From Hydrogenophaga sp. (lineage in GTDB: Bacteria; Pseudomonadota; Gammaproteobacteria; Burkholderiales; Burkholderiaceae_C): 64,000 bases of DNA. The notes below the pieces were generated by a model that saw nothing but the letters and a program-made list of their open reading frames with translations, searched no databases and was not told the DNA's origin. Of this stretch, positions 53,883 to 63,533 are shown piece by piece. The stretch is taken from NCBI GenBank assembly GCA_011391595.1, contig JAABQG010000007.1, positions 18,615 to 82,614 on the forward strand. The letters run 5' to 3'. How positions within the stretch are numbered: the first letter of the stretch is position 1; the number at the start of each line of letters is the position of its first letter. The position numbers were made by a program, and so were the translations under genes.

Positions 53883-54428
53883 TCACGACTTGCGGATCAC
53901 GCCGCAGGCCACGCGCGGGCCAGAATTGCCGGTGGGCTGCGTGTAGTAGTCGTCAGGGTCCCGGTGCACGATCAGGCCCTTGTCCACGATGCTGGTAGCG
54001 CCGGGCTTGAGCGTCAGGCTCGTGGAGATGAGTTCGAACTTTGCCACGCCCTGCGCGTCAGCCTTCAGTGAAGGCAGGTCGCCCACATGGTGCTCGGCCC
54101 GGCCGTACTGGCCATGCGCGTTGCCGCCCGGATTGAAGTGGCCGCCCGCGCTCATGCCGTCGCCGCTGGAGCAGTCGCCGTTCTCATGCACATGGAAACC
54201 ATGCTCGGCATTGGGCTTGAGGCCACGCACTTCGCCGGTGACCAACAACTTGTCGCCCGTCTGGACAAAAAACATGGTGCCGCTGGCCGTGTTGCCGCGG
54301 GTGGCCTTCAGGTCGGCTGAGGCCGTTACATCGGGCTTGGGCGCGGCGCAGGCCACCAGGCCCAGTAGCAGGGCTGCCGACGAAAGCACGCGGACCAAGG
54401 AAAAAGCGAGGGGGTTGGGTGAAGTCAT
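53883..54428 (-). CDS. sodC: Cu/Zn superoxide dismutase, lipoprotein
   Basis: 181 aa with a lipobox (LLGLVAC, Cys27), so membrane-anchored in the periplasm. Metal-site signature 'HGFHVHENGDCSSGDGMSAG' GHFNP, bridging His in 'YGRAEHHVGDLP', and the C-terminal 'GPRVACGVI' with the disulfide Cys are all present. It removes extracytoplasmic superoxide. It lies next to the BLUF gene on the same strand (63 bp gap), a sensible neighbour for photo-oxidative stress though this may be chance. Confidence 0.93.
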   Translation of the reverse strand: MTSPNPLAFSLVRVLSSAALLLGLVACAAPKPDVTASADLKATRGNTASGTMFFVQTGDKLLVTGEVRGLKPNAEHGFHVHENGDCSSGDGMSAGGHFNPGGNAHGQYGRAEHHVGDLPSLKADAQGVAKFELISTSLTLKPGATSIVDKGLIVHRDPDDYYTQPTGNSGPRVACGVIRKS

Positions 54429-54472
54429 GTCAGGTTTCCAGTCAGGTGGGGGTTGGGGGGCGGGTGAAAAAA

Positions 54473-55759
54473 TCAGGGCTTGCGGTTGAGCAGGGCATAC
54501 AAAAGAATGGCGCCAAAGGTGGCGGTGCCGATGCCGCCGAGTGCGAACTGGCCGAACTTGAGCGTGAAGTCGCCGGTGCCCAGCACCAGCGTGATGGCGG
54601 CGACAATGAGGTTCTTGTTCTGCGAGAAGTCGACCTGGTTGTCGACCCAGATCTTGGCGCCGGCCACGGCGATCAGGCCGAACACGACGATGGAGACACC
54701 GCCCATCACCGGCAGCGGGATCACCTGGATCACCGCGCCGAACTTCGGCGAAAAGCCCAGCAGCACGGCAATCAGCGCCGCCACCAGGAACACGGCCGTC
54801 GAATAGATCTTGGTGGCCGCCATCACGCCGATGTTCTCGGCATAGGTCGTCACGCCGGTGCCGCCGGCGCTGCCCGAGACCATGGTGGCGATGCCGTCGC
54901 CGATGAAGGCGCGGCCCATGTAGATGTCCAGGTTCTTGCCGGTCATCGCGGTCACCGCCTTGATGTGGCCCAGGTTCTCGGCCACCAGGATGATGGCCAC
55001 CGGCGCGATCAGCAGCATGGCGTTCCCGGTGAACACGGGCGCGGTGAACGCCGGCGCGCCAAACCAGGCGGCGTTGATGAGCCCGCTCAGGTCCATCGGC
55101 TTGCCCAGCCCCAGGCCGTTGGTCAGCACGGCGTAGATGATCGTCGCGACAATCAACCCCACCAGGATCAGCAGGCGCTGCACCATGCCGCGCGTCAGCA
55201 CCGCCACCAGGCCCACGCTGACAAAGGTGACGAGCTGCATCCAGCTGTCAAAATTGCTCGCCGCCATGTTCTTGACCGGAATGCTGGCCAGGTTCAGGCC
55301 GATCACCGCCACCACCGCGCCGGTGACCACCGGCGGCATCCAGCGCTCGATCCAGCCGGTGCCGATGACCTGCACCAGTACGCCGATCAAGGTGTAGAGC
55401 AAGCCGCAAGCGATGATGCCGCCAAGCGCCACGCCAATGTTGGCGTTCGGCCCCTTGCCGGCATAGGCCGTGGCGGCAATGACCACGCCGATGAAGGCGA
55501 AGCTGGAGCCCAGGTAGCTCGGCACCTTGCCGCCGGTGACGACGAAGAAGATCAGCGTGCCGATGCCGCTCATCAGGATGGCAATGTTCGGATCAAAACC
55601 CATCAGGATCGGCGCCAGCACCGTGGCGCCGAACATGGCAATGACGTGCTGCACGCCCATTACCGCGGTCTGCGGCCAGGGCAGACGCTCGTCCGGACCG
55701 ATCACCCCGCCCTGCTGCAGCACCTCCGCGCTTCGTTCGGTCCAGTCCAGCATGCCCAT
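54473..55759 (-). CDS. Uracil/xanthine permease (NCS2 family)
   Basis: 428 aa from ATG 55759 (GGAG 6 nt upstream); the TTG at 55810 is less likely. About 12-14 membrane segments; NCS2 marks: 'QHVIAMFGATVLAPILMGFDP', 'GSSFAFIGVV', 'ILVAENLGHIKAVTAMTGKN' and 'GSAGGTGVTTYAENIGVMA'. It is closest to UraA-type uracil:proton symporters. No pyrimidine genes are adjacent, so the exact base is uncertain. Confidence 0.9.
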   Translation of the reverse strand: MGMLDWTERSAEVLQQGGVIGPDERLPWPQTAVMGVQHVIAMFGATVLAPILMGFDPNIAILMSGIGTLIFFVVTGGKVPSYLGSSFAFIGVVIAATAYAGKGPNANIGVALGGIIACGLLYTLIGVLVQVIGTGWIERWMPPVVTGAVVAVIGLNLASIPVKNMAASNFDSWMQLVTFVSVGLVAVLTRGMVQRLLILVGLIVATIIYAVLTNGLGLGKPMDLSGLINAAWFGAPAFTAPVFTGNAMLLIAPVAIILVAENLGHIKAVTAMTGKNLDIYMGRAFIGDGIATMVSGSAGGTGVTTYAENIGVMAATKIYSTAVFLVAALIAVLLGFSPKFGAVIQVIPLPVMGGVSIVVFGLIAVAGAKIWVDNQVDFSQNKNLIVAAITLVLGTGDFTLKFGQFALGGIGTATFGAILLYALLNRKP

Positions 55760-55891
55760 CGAGTTCTCCGGTTTGGTGAAGCGGCCATCGTAATCGGGTT
55801 CTTGAGGCAACTCAAGAACGACGGTCCCATGGAAACCGCTGCGTTCGCCATCCCACAGTCTGCGTCATTGGGATGCTGGTACGCTTGCCGG

Positions 55892-57136
55892 ATGAAGCCG
55901 CTTTTCAAATGGGGCGCCGCTGGGGTAGCCGTGCTGGCCTTGGTCGCAGCCGTGGCGCTGGTCAGCCAGCGCGGCACCAAGGTCCAGGTCGCGCCGGTGG
56001 TGCGAACCGGGATCGTGCAATCGGTGGTGGCCACGGGGCGGCTCAACGCGCCGGCGCGCATGGATATCGGCAGCGAAGTCACCGCCACGGTGCTGGAAGT
56101 GAAGGTGCGCGAGGGCGACCGCGTCAAGGCCGGCGACCTGCTGCTGCGCCTGTCCGACGCCGAGGCGCGCGCCGCCTTGCAACAGGCCCGCGCCGCGCTG
56201 GTGGAGGCCCGCGGCCGCGCCACCCAGCAGGCCACGGTGTCGGCCCCGGTGGCCAGCCAGGCCGTGGTGCAGGCCGAGGCCACCTTCAAGGCCGCCGAGC
56301 GCGACTACGAGCGCACGCGCGACCTGGTAGCGAAAGGCTTTTTCTCGCAGCAAAAACTCGATGACGCCCAGCGCCTGCTCGATACCGCGCGCAGCGCGCT
56401 GGAGTCCGCCCGCGTGCAGTCGGCCGCCAACCAGGCCAGCGGCATCGAGCCCGCCATGGCCGCATCGCGCGTGGCGCAGGCCGAGGCCGCGGTGGAGGTG
56501 GCCACCGCCCGCCTGGCGCGGCTGCAGATCACCAGCCCGGTCGATGCGGTGGTGCTGGCGCGCAATGTCGAGCCCGGCACCATGGCGCAGCCCGGCCGCA
56601 CGCTGCTGGCACTGGCCGCGCAGGGCAACACCCGCATCGACGCGGCGGTGGACGAGAAGCACCTGCGCCTGCTCACGCCCGGCATGGCGGCGCAGGCGGT
56701 GGCTGACGCCTTCCCCGGCCAGCGCTTCGACGCAAAACTGAGCTACATCTCGCCAGCCGTGGATCCGCAACGCGGCACGGTCGACGTGCGCCTGGAAGTG
56801 CCCAAGCCCCCCGCCTTCCTGAAGCCGGACATGACGGTGTCGGTCGAACTGCTGGCGGGCTCGAAGAATGACGCGCTGGTGCTGCCGTCCGGCGCGGTGC
56901 GCGACGCCGACCGCGAAGCGCCCTGGGTGCTGGCGCTGCAGGACGGCCGGGCCGTCCGCATGCCGGTGCGCCTGGGCCTGCGCGGCATCGGTTCGGTGGA
57001 AATCGTCGAAGGCCTGAAAGAGGGCGACGAGGCGATTCCCCAGACCGAAAAAGCCCTGCCCGGCGACCGCGTGCGCCGTGGCCCGACCCTGGCGCCGGAA
57101 AAGGGCATGGAAGTGCCCTCCTTCATCTCGCGCTGA
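55892..57136 (+). CDS. Periplasmic adaptor (MacA/HlyD-like) of an ABC exporter
   Basis: 414 aa from ATG 55892. Single N-terminal membrane helix (about 5-25). Barrel-sandwich halves 'GSEVTATVLEVKVREGDRVK' and 'ITSPVDAVVLARNVEPGTMAQ' flank a long coiled coil (about 85-215, Ala/Gln/Glu-rich), then 'YISPAVDPQRGTVDVRLEV' and a C-terminal beta domain. It is the MacA type of adaptor. A permease follows after 25 bp. The 905-codon reading that starts at 54419 runs antisense through the permease gene upstream and is an artefact. Confidence 0.9.
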   Translation: MKPLFKWGAAGVAVLALVAAVALVSQRGTKVQVAPVVRTGIVQSVVATGRLNAPARMDIGSEVTATVLEVKVREGDRVKAGDLLLRLSDAEARAALQQARAALVEARGRATQQATVSAPVASQAVVQAEATFKAAERDYERTRDLVAKGFFSQQKLDDAQRLLDTARSALESARVQSAANQASGIEPAMAASRVAQAEAAVEVATARLARLQITSPVDAVVLARNVEPGTMAQPGRTLLALAAQGNTRIDAAVDEKHLRLLTPGMAAQAVADAFPGQRFDAKLSYISPAVDPQRGTVDVRLEVPKPPAFLKPDMTVSVELLAGSKNDALVLPSGAVRDADREAPWVLALQDGRAVRMPVRLGLRGIGSVEIVEGLKEGDEAIPQTEKALPGDRVRRGPTLAPEKGMEVPSFISR

Positions 57137-57161
57137 AGCGGCAAACCGGGCGCCCCTTCTC

Positions 57162-58433
57162 ATGACATTCAGCTTCCACCGCACCCGCCCCTCCCTCAGC
57201 TCCCAGGCGCGCTGGATGCCCTTCGAGCTGCTGGTGGCGCTGCGCTTTCTGCGCGAGGGGCGCATGCAAAGCGCGCTGATCCTGGCCGGTGTGACCGGCG
57301 GCGTGGCGGTGATCATTTTCCTCACCCAGCTCATCAACCAGCTGCAGGGCACCATCATCGACAAGGTGCTGGGCTCGCAGGCCCATGTGGTGATCAAGCC
57401 GCTGGAAGAAGCCACGCAGCGCGTGGTCACGCCGCGCGCCGACCAGGCCGTGGCCGCGCTGGTGCAGCCGCGCGAACAGCGCCTGCGCTCGGTGGACCAG
57501 TGGGAGCGCATCGCCGCGCTGGCCGCCGCCACACCCGGCGTGCTGGCCGTGTCGCCAGTGGTCAGCGGGCCGGCCTTTGCCGCGCGCGGCAACAGCAACA
57601 AGAGCGTGGTGCTGCTGGGCGTGCAGCCCGAGCAATACCGGCGCGTGGTGCGCATGGACGACTTCATGACGCGCGGGCGCTTCGACGTGGCCGGCACCGG
57701 CGCGCTGATCGGCACCGACCTGGCCAGCGACCTGGGCGTGACCGTGGGCGACAAGCTGCGCGTGACCAGCGCCACAGGCCGCAGCGAGACGCTGGACATC
57801 ACCGGCCTGTTCGACATGGGCAACCGCGACCTGAACCGGCGCTGGGTCTTCGTCACGCTGAAGCTGGCGCAGTCGCTGCTCGACCTGCCGGGCGGCGTCT
57901 CCAACATCGACCTCACGGTGCGCGACCTGTTTGGCGCCGACGCCGTGGCCGACACCCTGCGCGCGCAGACCGGCCTGACCGTGGACAGCTGGATGCAGAC
58001 CAACTCCGGCCTGCTCAACGCCCTCTCCAACCAGACCGTGTCGAACAACCTGATCCGCAGCTTCGTGGTGATCATCGTAGCCTTGGGTATCTCAAGCGTG
58101 CTGGTCGTCAGCGTGGTGCAGAAGCAGCGCGAAATCGGCATTCTGCGCGCCATGGGCGCGGGCCGGCGGCGCATCATGGCCATCTTCCTGCTACAGGGCG
58201 GATTGGTGGGGCTGGTGGGCTCGGCACTGGGCTCTGCGCTGGCCTACGGCCTGCTGGTGGTGTTCTCGCACGTGTTCAAAAGCCCCGACGGCAGCGCCAT
58301 GTTCGCCGCGCAGCTCGACCCGATGCTGGTGCTGCTGGCGTCCGTGGTGGCCTGCGGCGTCGGGCTGGCGGCAGCGGCGATTCCGGCGCGCAGCGCGGCG
58401 CGGATGGACCCGGTACAGGCGATCAGGGCTTAG
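57162..58433 (+). CDS. ABC transporter permease (FtsX/LolC/MacB fold)
   Basis: 423 aa from ATG 57162. Four membrane helices: one near residue 35-55, then a large periplasmic domain (~65-290), then three at the C-terminus ('IRSFVVIIVALGISSVLVVSVV', 'GGLVGLVGSALGSALAYGLL', 'LVLLASVVACGVGLAAAAIP'). The cytoplasmic 'QKQREIGILRAMGAGRRRIM' coupling element is the FtsX-family signature. There is no fused ATPase; the likely ATPase gene is 1.7 kb downstream. Together with the adaptor it would form a MacAB-like exporter or lipoprotein/lipid extractor. Confidence 0.9.
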   Translation: MTFSFHRTRPSLSSQARWMPFELLVALRFLREGRMQSALILAGVTGGVAVIIFLTQLINQLQGTIIDKVLGSQAHVVIKPLEEATQRVVTPRADQAVAALVQPREQRLRSVDQWERIAALAAATPGVLAVSPVVSGPAFAARGNSNKSVVLLGVQPEQYRRVVRMDDFMTRGRFDVAGTGALIGTDLASDLGVTVGDKLRVTSATGRSETLDITGLFDMGNRDLNRRWVFVTLKLAQSLLDLPGGVSNIDLTVRDLFGADAVADTLRAQTGLTVDSWMQTNSGLLNALSNQTVSNNLIRSFVVIIVALGISSVLVVSVVQKQREIGILRAMGAGRRRIMAIFLLQGGLVGLVGSALGSALAYGLLVVFSHVFKSPDGSAMFAAQLDPMLVLLASVVACGVGLAAAAIPARSAARMDPVQAIRA

Positions 58434-58592
58434 TCAAGCGTGGTTGCGGTGTATTCCGAGATTGAACGTCAGCAACACCCCAGGAAGCAGACGTCTGCGC
58501 AAGAGGGCTGACCTCGCAGAAGTTGGCCTCCGCGGTCATCGTAAAACTGAATCGGTCTTGTCTCTTCGAAGCATGAAGGACCTCGCAGACAC

Positions 58593-58635
58593 CAATTGAC
58601 AACTGGTTGTCGTGTTGTAAACTGGTTGTCAATTG
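58593..58635. promoter_or_regulatory. Promoter with overlapping MarR-type operator
   Basis: CAATTGACAAC at 58593 and GTTGTCAATTG at 58625 are perfect 11-bp inverted arms. Inside, GACAAC-TG-GTTGTC (58598-58611) is a second, smaller perfect palindrome. A -35 box TTGACA (58596-58601) and a -10-like TAAACT (58618-58623, 16-bp spacing) sit within the arms, so a bound MarR dimer would block polymerase. The MarR start is 34 bp after the site. Confidence 0.7.
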
Positions 58636-58669
58636 CCCGTCTTCACGGTTTCTGGAAAGGTTTCAGTTC

Positions 58670-59128
58670 ATGGCGCATGACACGAAGTCCATCGATACGG
58701 TGACTGAAATCATCCTCATCATCTTCCGGCTCAACGCACGGCTGTTGGAACAAGGAGACCGGCTGGTTCAGCCGCTCGGGCTGACCAGTGCGCGATGGCA
58801 GGTGTTGGGTGCCATCGCCCTGGCGGGAGAACCACAAACCGCGCCGCAGATCGCCGTGGCCATGGGTGTCACCCGACAGGGCGTGCAAAAGCAATTGAAC
58901 CTCGCGGTCGCTGAGGGTCTGGTTGAGGCGCATCCCAATCCACGGCATCAACGCTCCCCCCTTCATGCGCTGTCAGCCACAGGGCAAGCGGCCTATGACG
59001 ATGCGATGGCGTTGCAACGCGTGTGGGCGAAATCGCTCGGGCAAGGGTTGACGCTGTCTGAATTGCAGCGTGCAAAACAAGCCCTCATTGCCCTGGAGCA
59101 CCGTCTCTCGCCGGTCACTGCGTCCTGA
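58670..59128 (+). CDS. MarR-family transcriptional regulator
   Basis: 152 aa from ATG 58670 (GGAAAGG upstream). Winged-helix core: 'LTSARWQVLGAIALAGEPQTAPQIAVAMGVTRQGVQKQLN' read in pieces, and wing 'PNPRHQRSPLHALSATGQAAY'. MarR dimers repress their own operon and release on binding a small phenolic or oxidant ligand. A palindromic operator lies just upstream. The gene heads a three-gene set with a monooxygenase-fold protein and a membrane protein. Confidence 0.9.
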   Translation: MAHDTKSIDTVTEIILIIFRLNARLLEQGDRLVQPLGLTSARWQVLGAIALAGEPQTAPQIAVAMGVTRQGVQKQLNLAVAEGLVEAHPNPRHQRSPLHALSATGQAAYDDAMALQRVWAKSLGQGLTLSELQRAKQALIALEHRLSPVTAS

Positions 59129-59168
59129 TCCTCAACCCCAACCAACCTCCATCAGAAGGAGTCATCTC

Positions 59169-59540
59169 ATGCTCAAACTGCGCCCACTGGATCAGAAAGT
59201 GCCCATCTTCCAGCAACTAACCACGGAAGTTTCGCCGGTAGTTCTGGTCAATATGTTTGAGGTCGCCGAACCCGACATTCCTGCCTTGCTCAAGGCTTGG
59301 GAGGACGACGCAAACTGGATGAAGCAACAACCCGGCTACATCTCCACTCAGCTGCATCGCGGTATTGCGGGAAGCACGGCATTTCTCAACTACGCCCTCT
59401 GGGAGTCGGTGGCGCATTTTCGTGCCGCTTTCACCCACCCGGATTTCCAGAGCGCCCTGGAGCAGTACCCGTCGTCCGCCGTTGCGTCGCCGCATCTCTT
59501 CACGCGTCTGGCCGTGCCCAACCTTTGTGTGGGTCCGTAG
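59169..59540 (+). CDS. ABM-fold (antibiotic biosynthesis monooxygenase-like) protein
   Basis: 123 aa from ATG 59169, with AAGGAG 9 nt upstream. Dimeric ferredoxin-like barrel pattern: '[37 protein letters not shown]' in pieces, '[20 protein letters not shown]' with the conserved W-E and H, and 'HPDFQSAL'. ABM proteins oxidise quinones or heme, or only bind small molecules. Placed under MarR control it may detoxify the inducing compound (inference). Confidence 0.82.
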   Translation: MLKLRPLDQKVPIFQQLTTEVSPVVLVNMFEVAEPDIPALLKAWEDDANWMKQQPGYISTQLHRGIAGSTAFLNYALWESVAHFRAAFTHPDFQSALEQYPSSAVASPHLFTRLAVPNLCVGP

Positions 59541-59566
59541 TGAGCGATCGAACTGGAGCACAAGCG

Positions 59567-60010
59567 ATGACGCAACGAATCCATCTTTTGGCCGGTGTAC
59601 TGGCGACGTTGATCATTGCCAGTTTTTTCAGCGCTTCGCTGTTGTCAGAGCTGTTGGGCTCGACGCAAACCATCGTCGCGGTCAAGGCCCTGATCGTGAT
59701 GCCTGGACTTTTCCTTTTGATACCTGCCATTGCGGCCACAGGCGTCAGTGGTTTCATCCTGTCGAAATCTCGCCAGGGGCGCCTGGTTGCAGCCAAGAAG
59801 AAGCGAATGCCTTTCATCGCTGCCAATGGGGTGTTGATCCTGGTGCCCTGTGCGATCTTTCTGCATCGATGGGCGGCAGCGGGAACATTCGACACGTCGT
59901 TCTACTTGGTTCAGGGATTGGAGCTCCTGGCGGGGGCCACCAATCTGGCGCTGATGGGACTGAACATCCGGGATGGAATGAAAATGTCCGGTCGATCTCG
60001 CAAGTCCTGA
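59567..60010 (+). CDS. Four-helix membrane protein, function unknown
   Basis: 147 aa. Four hydrophobic segments: about 7-28 ([20 protein letters not shown]), 36-60, 83-104 and 115-135; a basic loop '[17 protein letters not shown]' on the cytoplasmic side. It starts 26 bp after the ABM-like gene, so probably in the MarR operon. No family recognised. Confidence 0.72.
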   Translation: MTQRIHLLAGVLATLIIASFFSASLLSELLGSTQTIVAVKALIVMPGLFLLIPAIAATGVSGFILSKSRQGRLVAAKKKRMPFIAANGVLILVPCAIFLHRWAAAGTFDTSFYLVQGLELLAGATNLALMGLNIRDGMKMSGRSRKS

Positions 60011-60111
60011 AAAGATTCCCTGTCAGACCATTTCAGAACTTTGGGGGTGGCAGCCCCCATCGCGCCCCCTCCCAGCCTGACAGTGCCCATGCGTTCACAA
60101 TACCCCCACGC

Positions 60112-60822
<711 letters not shown>

Positions 60823-60922
60823 GCTTTCGCACACCGTTCAGATTGCGTGTGGCAAACGCGGATGGCGGGTCCGCATCGATCGGATGACAATGGCGGGGTT
60901 CCAACCCGACCCCCGCAATGCC

Positions 60923-62050
60923 ATGACCACCTCCACTCCAGACCCAACCCCCCTTCGCATCGCCGTCATCGCCGGCGACGGCATTGGCCGCGAAGTCATG
61001 CCCGAGGGGCTGCGCGTGCTGGAAGCCGCCGCGCGCCGCTTCGGCCTGAGCCTGGAGTTCACCCATTTCGACTGGGCGCACTGCGACTACTTCCTGCAGC
61101 ACGGCCAGATGATGCCGGACGACTGGAAGGCGCAGCTGCAGGACATGGACGCGATCTACTTCGGCGCCGTCGGCTGGCCCGCCACCGTGCCGGACCATGT
61201 GTCGCTGTGGGGCTCACTGCTGAAGTTCCGCCGCGAGTTCGACCAGTACATCAACCTGCGCCCGGTGCGCCTGTTCGAGGGCGTGCCCTGCCCGCTGGCC
61301 GGGCGCAAGGCGGGTGACATCGACTACTTCGTGGTGCGCGAGAACACCGAGGGCGAGTACACCAACCTCGGCGGCGTGATGTACGCGGGCACAGACCGCG
61401 AGATCGTGATCCAGGAGTCGGTCTATTCGCGCCATGGCACCGACCGCGTGCTCAAGTACGCCTTCGAGCTGGCGCAAAGCCGCAATCGCAAACACCTGAC
61501 GGTAGCCACCAAGAGCAACGGCATCGCCATCAGCATGCCGTGGTGGGACGGCCGCGCGGATGCCATGGCCAAGGGCTACCCCGAGGTCACCGTGGACAAG
61601 CAGCACATCGACATCCTGAGCGCGCGCTTCGTGCTGCAACCGGGACGCTTCGACGTGGTGGTGGCGTCCAACCTGTTCGGCGACATCCTCTCGGACCTGG
61701 GCCCGGCCACCACCGGCACCATTGGCCTGGCCCCCTCGGCCAACCTGAACCCGGAACGCCGCTTTCCGTCGCTGTTCGAGCCGGTGCATGGCTCGGCGCC
61801 CGACATCTATGGCAAGAACATCGCCAACCCGATCGCCATGATCTGGTCGGGCGCGCTGATGCTGGACTTCCTGGCCGGCAGCCGCCCGGGCGCGGACGGC
61901 CACCCCGACGCGCGCTTCCGCCAGGCGCACGACGCCATCGTCCAGGCCATCGAGGTGGCGTTGATCACCGGCCCCTGCACGCCGGACCTGGGTGGCAACG
62001 CCAGCACGCAGGAGATGGGCGAAGCGATTGCGGCGCGGGTGGGGGGCTGA
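60923..62050 (+). CDS. ttuC: Tartrate dehydrogenase/decarboxylase (D-malate dehydrogenase family)
   Basis: 375 aa from ATG 60923. Isocitrate/isopropylmalate dehydrogenase fold: '[20 protein letters not shown]', '[33 protein letters not shown]' (in pieces) typical of TtuC/DmlA, metal site '[21 protein letters not shown]', and '[19 protein letters not shown]'. It oxidises tartrate or D-malate with NAD. The exact substrate is not decidable from sequence. Confidence 0.9.
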   Translation: MTTSTPDPTPLRIAVIAGDGIGREVMPEGLRVLEAAARRFGLSLEFTHFDWAHCDYFLQHGQMMPDDWKAQLQDMDAIYFGAVGWPATVPDHVSLWGSLLKFRREFDQYINLRPVRLFEGVPCPLAGRKAGDIDYFVVRENTEGEYTNLGGVMYAGTDREIVIQESVYSRHGTDRVLKYAFELAQSRNRKHLTVATKSNGIAISMPWWDGRADAMAKGYPEVTVDKQHIDILSARFVLQPGRFDVVVASNLFGDILSDLGPATTGTIGLAPSANLNPERRFPSLFEPVHGSAPDIYGKNIANPIAMIWSGALMLDFLAGSRPGADGHPDARFRQAHDAIVQAIEVALITGPCTPDLGGNASTQEMGEAIAARVGG

Positions 62051-62080
62051 ACAGGCCGCAACAGGGGCCTGCAGAGCAAA

Positions 62081-62143
62081 ATATGGGTCAAAACTGCCTT
62101 TCCCCAGCTTCGGATGGTCATAATCAGCTATGAATTTCGAAGT
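62081..62143 (+). repeat. Dispersed intergenic repeat, copy 7
   Basis: AACTGCCTTTCCCCAGCTTC then GGATGGTCATAATCAGCTAT and TTCGAAG, with the full block order of copy 1. It lies 30 bp after the ttuC stop. Confidence 0.65.
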
Positions 62144-62209
62144 TGCCAGCGGCCCCTGAAGGCCCAGACCGGTTAGGATTTCCGGACCTTCGCACGCCCG
62201 CACCGCCCC

Positions 62210-62938
62210 ATGCCCCACCCGCTGCCCTGTCCCTCCTGTGGCGCCCCGATGGAAAAGCACCGTCTGCCCGGCCAGCGCAGCGAGGTGCTGCTGGACCTGT
62301 GCTTTTCCTGCCAGCTGATCTGGTTCGACCCGCAGGAGAACCTGCAACTGACGCCGGCCGCCGTCGTGGAGCTGCTGCGCCTGCTGCACCAGCACCGCGA
62401 CGACGCCCGCACCCCGCTGGCCACCCGGCTGGGCTGCCCGCGCTGCCGCGCCGCGCTGCAGGAAGGCTTCGACATGGTGCGCAGCGGCCGCTACGTCACG
62501 CACCGCTGCCCCAGGCGGCATGGGCGCATGGCCACGTTTTCGTCCTTCATGGTCGAAAAAGGATTTGTGCGCCACCTCACCAAGCCCGAGATCGAAGACA
62601 TCGCCGCGCGGGTGGGCACCATCCAGTGCACCGGCTGCGGTGCCCCGGTAGACGTGCGCCGCGACGACGCCTGCCCTCATTGCCGCTCCCCGCTGGCGCT
62701 GCTGGACCCGAAGGCGGTTGAGCAGGCGCTGGCCGGCTACGCCCGCGCCGCGCAGCAGGCCGGCACCGTCTCCCCGCTGGGCGTGGCGGACGCGCTGATC
62801 ATGATCGAACGCGACCGCGAGCGCGCCCGGCGCGAGGCCCAGGCCGAACGCTTCTCGACCGGGCGAGCCGACGTCGACCTCACCCACGGCGACCTGTGGG
62901 CGGCCGGGATCGAAATGGTCTGGAAGATGATCAAGTAG
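62210..62938 (+). CDS. Multi-zinc-ribbon protein
   Basis: 242 aa with five CxxC-type knuckles: LPCPSCGAPME (C7, C10), DLCFSCQLIWFD (TFIIB-like), LGCPRCRAAL, IQCTGCGAPVDV and ACPHCRSPL, so probably three zinc ribbons. The opening pair with W-F-D is the zf-TFIIB_2 pattern. The C-terminal ~70 residues are helical with Arg/Glu-rich 'ERDRERARREAQAERF'. Cytoplasmic; function unknown. Confidence 0.78.
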   Translation: MPHPLPCPSCGAPMEKHRLPGQRSEVLLDLCFSCQLIWFDPQENLQLTPAAVVELLRLLHQHRDDARTPLATRLGCPRCRAALQEGFDMVRSGRYVTHRCPRRHGRMATFSSFMVEKGFVRHLTKPEIEDIAARVGTIQCTGCGAPVDVRRDDACPHCRSPLALLDPKAVEQALAGYARAAQQAGTVSPLGVADALIMIERDRERARREAQAERFSTGRADVDLTHGDLWAAGIEMVWKMIK

Positions 62939-62955
62939 GCGCCCGGCCGGCTGGG

Positions 62956-63429
62956 TTACGCCACGCGGAAGAAGCGCATCTCCACCCTGTCCGGAAAGCG
63001 CGCACCGGTGCCAACGAAGAGGCTCTCGGTCAGCCAGGCCAGCGCGGGCGACGAGACCTCGAAGGTGGGCGCGCAGCGGAAGTAGATCGCCGCCGGGTCC
63101 ACCGGCTCGCCGCGCACCAGCCTGGCGATGTCTTCCACCGAGCCGCGGCGCAGCGCGCGGTTCATCACGAAAACGTGTTCGCCGTTGTCGAGCCGCAGCA
63201 GGTAGCGCGCATCCAGATCGGCGCAGGTGTCGGACACCACCATCTGGAAGTCCGCGCCGCCCGGCAGCACCGTGCCGCTGAGCTTTCCGGTCACTTTTCC
63301 GCCGGTGATCGGGATGATGCGCCGCCGGCCGCGGCTGTTCAGGCCGGTGACCTGCCCGGCTTCGATGGGCGTGGCCACAAAGACCGTGAGATCGGCGATG
63401 GGTTCGAGCGTGGGGGTGGGCAGGGTCAT
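62956..63429 (-). CDS. DUF3237 protein
   Basis: 157 aa beta-rich protein with the family pattern 'RRRIIPITGGKVTGKLSGTVLPGGADFQMV' (in pieces), 'DLDARYLLRLDNGEHVFVMNRALRRG' and 'IYFRCAPTFEVSSPALAWLTESLFVGTG'. No signal peptide. DUF3237 proteins are small barrels of unknown role. It is convergent with the zinc-ribbon gene (17 bp apart) and divergent from acetoacetyl-CoA synthetase. Confidence 0.83.
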   Translation of the reverse strand: MTLPTPTLEPIADLTVFVATPIEAGQVTGLNSRGRRRIIPITGGKVTGKLSGTVLPGGADFQMVVSDTCADLDARYLLRLDNGEHVFVMNRALRRGSVEDIARLVRGEPVDPAAIYFRCAPTFEVSSPALAWLTESLFVGTGARFPDRVEMRFFRVA

Positions 63430-63533
63430 GTCGGTCTAGGGATCGTGAGGCCGCCAGCATAAGGGCAATCGGCTGTCACATCCGCGTACCTTTCCCGATG
63501 CGCGGGCGGCGCCAAGCCGCTACCCTCACGGCC

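Noticed and set aside
54419..57136. 905-codon reading ending as the periplasmic adaptor
   Set aside because: The first ~490 residues are His/Gln/Arg-rich antisense of the uracil permease gene; the true start is ATG 55892 with a membrane helix.
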